Positions 62,897 to 64,000 of a stretch of DNA of 64,000 nt are shown here, piece after piece. The notes under the pieces were generated by a model. That model was not told the DNA's origin and ran no database searches. It was given only the letters and a program-made list of their open reading frames with translations. The position numbers were made by a program, and so were the translations under genes. Origin of the DNA: Achromobacter mucicolens (GTDB taxonomy: Bacteria > Pseudomonadota > Gammaproteobacteria > Burkholderiales > Burkholderiaceae_B); NCBI RefSeq assembly GCF_902859725.1, contig NZ_CADIJP010000003.1, positions 330,665 to 394,664 on the forward strand. Reading direction: 5' to 3'. Positions within the stretch are counted from its first letter, which is position 1. Every line of letters starts with the position of its first letter.

Positions 62897-63748
62897 TTGT
62901 TGCTGCTACTGCCCCTGTATTTTTTACTGGCGGTGGGCGTCTCCGCTCTCCTTTTTTTTCCCGCGTTGCGCCACGGCGCAGCCCGGGGTCTGCGCGCCTG
63001 CGTACAAGGCGTGGCGCGGGGTGCGACGCGTGGCGTGACCCACGCGGGCGGTGCAGTTGGAGGGACGGCAGGCGTGCTGCGCAGCGGCATGAACGCGTCG
63101 AGGGATTGGGTCGGAAGGTATCGCTGGCAAGTCGCAATCGGGCTGACAGTTGTAATGCTTCCGTCACTTTTTGCTTTCTTCATGCGACACAATCACACAT
63201 TCGTTTACAGCACCCAAACGGCCGGTCCGGACCGCCGGATACAGGCTTTGCTGGAGGGCGAAAGGCTGGCTCCGCCCGCTCCGCTGCCCCCCGATGCATT
63301 CACCACCCGCGAAGTGGAATTGGTGCGTCCGAAGCTGGGCGGCGCAAGCCGCAACTGGGATCTGCTGGACGCGGATTTCCGCCAGCGCCTGCTCTTGGCG
63401 TATCGCATCATGCGTGAACAGCATGGGTACGAAATGGCGCTGATCGAGGGCTATCGCAGCCCCGAGCGGCAGGAAGAACTGGCGGGCATGGGCACGCACG
63501 TGACGAACGCGGGCGCGTTCCAGAGCTATCACCAATATGGCCTGGCCGCCGACAGCGCATTCTTCCGCGACGGCAAGATCGTCATCTCTGAAAAAGACCC
63601 CTGGGCCATGCGCGGCTATGAACTCTTTGGCGAAACCGCCGAACTGGTCGGCCTGACGTGGGGCGGCCGCTGGAAGATGATGGACTTCGGCCACGTCGAA
63701 CTGCGTCGTCCCGGAGTCATGCAACGCGCTCGCGAGGGCGCCAAGTGA
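62897..63748 (+). CDS. tagX: TagX-like M15 peptidoglycan peptidase (TTG start)
   Basis: The TTG at 62897, preceded by GAGGGA, gives 283 residues; an in-frame extension to 62687 overlaps the divergent gene. Two hydrophobic segments (LPLYFLLAVGVSALLFF and LTVVMLPSLFAFF) anchor it. The C-terminal half has the M15 metallopeptidase signature SYHQYGLAADSAFF (zinc ligands His and Asp) and WKMMDFGHVEL (second His). TagX of Acinetobacter cuts peptidoglycan crosslinks to let the T6SS pass the cell wall. The stop overlaps the next start (TGATG). Confidence 0.85.
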   Translation: MLLLLPLYFLLAVGVSALLFFPALRHGAARGLRACVQGVARGATRGVTHAGGAVGGTAGVLRSGMNASRDWVGRYRWQVAIGLTVVMLPSLFAFFMRHNHTFVYSTQTAGPDRRIQALLEGERLAPPAPLPPDAFTTREVELVRPKLGGASRNWDLLDADFRQRLLLAYRIMREQHGYEMALIEGYRSPERQEELAGMGTHVTNAGAFQSYHQYGLAADSAFFRDGKIVISEKDPWAMRGYELFGETAELVGLTWGGRWKMMDFGHVELRRPGVMQRAREGAK

Positions 63749-64000
63749 TGGCCCGCGTAGTCAAGAAAGGTCTGTTGGTCCTGATGCTGTTCGCCGTGGT
63801 GTGGCTGGCCGTCATCATCTGGTGGCAGGAATCCCGCACGCTGCCGACCGGCGTGGACATCGGGCTGTATCTCTTCGCGCTGCCTCTGGCGATGCTGGCG
63901 GCCCTGTGGCTCGGGGCGCGCGCGGTGCGTGCCGCACGCGCCCCCAAGCCTGCCGCGGACGCCGCCACGCCGGCGGCGCAAACGCCGGCGCACGCGCCTG
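63748..64000 (+). CDS. membrane protein, partial (runs off right edge)
   Basis: The ATG at 63748 overlaps the tagX stop and the frame stays open to the window edge (84 codons). It has two helices: VLMLFAVVWLAVIIWWQ and LYLFALPLAMLAALWLGA, and then an Ala/Pro-rich stretch. I cannot name the family. Translation is probably coupled to the TagX-like gene, so a T6SS envelope role is likely. Confidence 0.7.
   Translation, partial: MARVVKKGLLVLMLFAVVWLAVIIWWQESRTLPTGVDIGLYLFALPLAMLAALWLGARAVRAARAPKPAADAATPAAQTPAHAP

Overview
The window looks like a chromosomal segment of a high-GC betaproteobacterium of the Alcaligenaceae (Achromobacter/Bordetella type). This is inferred from base composition, the autotransporters with the extended signal peptide region, the BenE/MocR pair and the style of type VI secretion (T6SS) cluster. 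No rRNA, tRNA, insertion sequence, prophage or CRISPR array was seen.

Left part (1-9711): two divergent autotransporter genes share a 400-bp intergenic region. The left one is cut by the window edge. The right one (956-5701) has a Gly-rich passenger followed by an exact 555-bp-period repeat array. Then come an outer-membrane lipocalin (blc), an FeS-type photolyase, a CDF metal exporter and a cytochrome b561.

Amide utilisation operon (about 9850-18989): a Tat-exported substrate-binding protein, two permeases and two ATPases of the urea/branched-chain type, an amidase-signature hydrolase, an AmiC-like sensor, an AmiR-like ANTAR antiterminator and an iron-type alcohol dehydrogenase. Most of these genes overlap by a few bases. 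The leader before the first gene has two adjacent hairpins whose six-base loops have A at position 1 and G at position 4, the pattern recognised by ANTAR proteins.

Iron and miscellaneous (19015-25449): a PepSY-type membrane protein and a TonB-dependent siderophore receptor diverge from a Fur-box-like sequence. They are followed by a BenE transporter and a convergent MocR-type regulator.

T6SS island (25478 to the right edge): a leftward operon runs from a TPR lipoprotein through tssB, tssC, hcp, tssE, tssF, tssG, clpV, vgrG, a DUF4123 adaptor and a VasX-like pore-forming effector to a small four-helix membrane protein that is a good immunity candidate. A rightward operon carries tssJ, tssK, tssL and then an exceptional 2842-residue VgrG. 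Its spike core is joined through about 1500 residues of low-complexity, internally repeated sequence to a C-terminal HExxH metalloprotease-like domain. A third module, leftward, carries a membrane protein, another vgrG, a second DUF4123 adaptor, a DUF3304 lipoprotein (likely immunity) and a DUF2235 (Tle1-like) protein in which the expected catalytic Ser is Asp. At the right edge are a TagX-like M15 peptidase and a truncated membrane protein. tssM, tssA and any PAAR gene are not in the window and may lie beyond the right edge.
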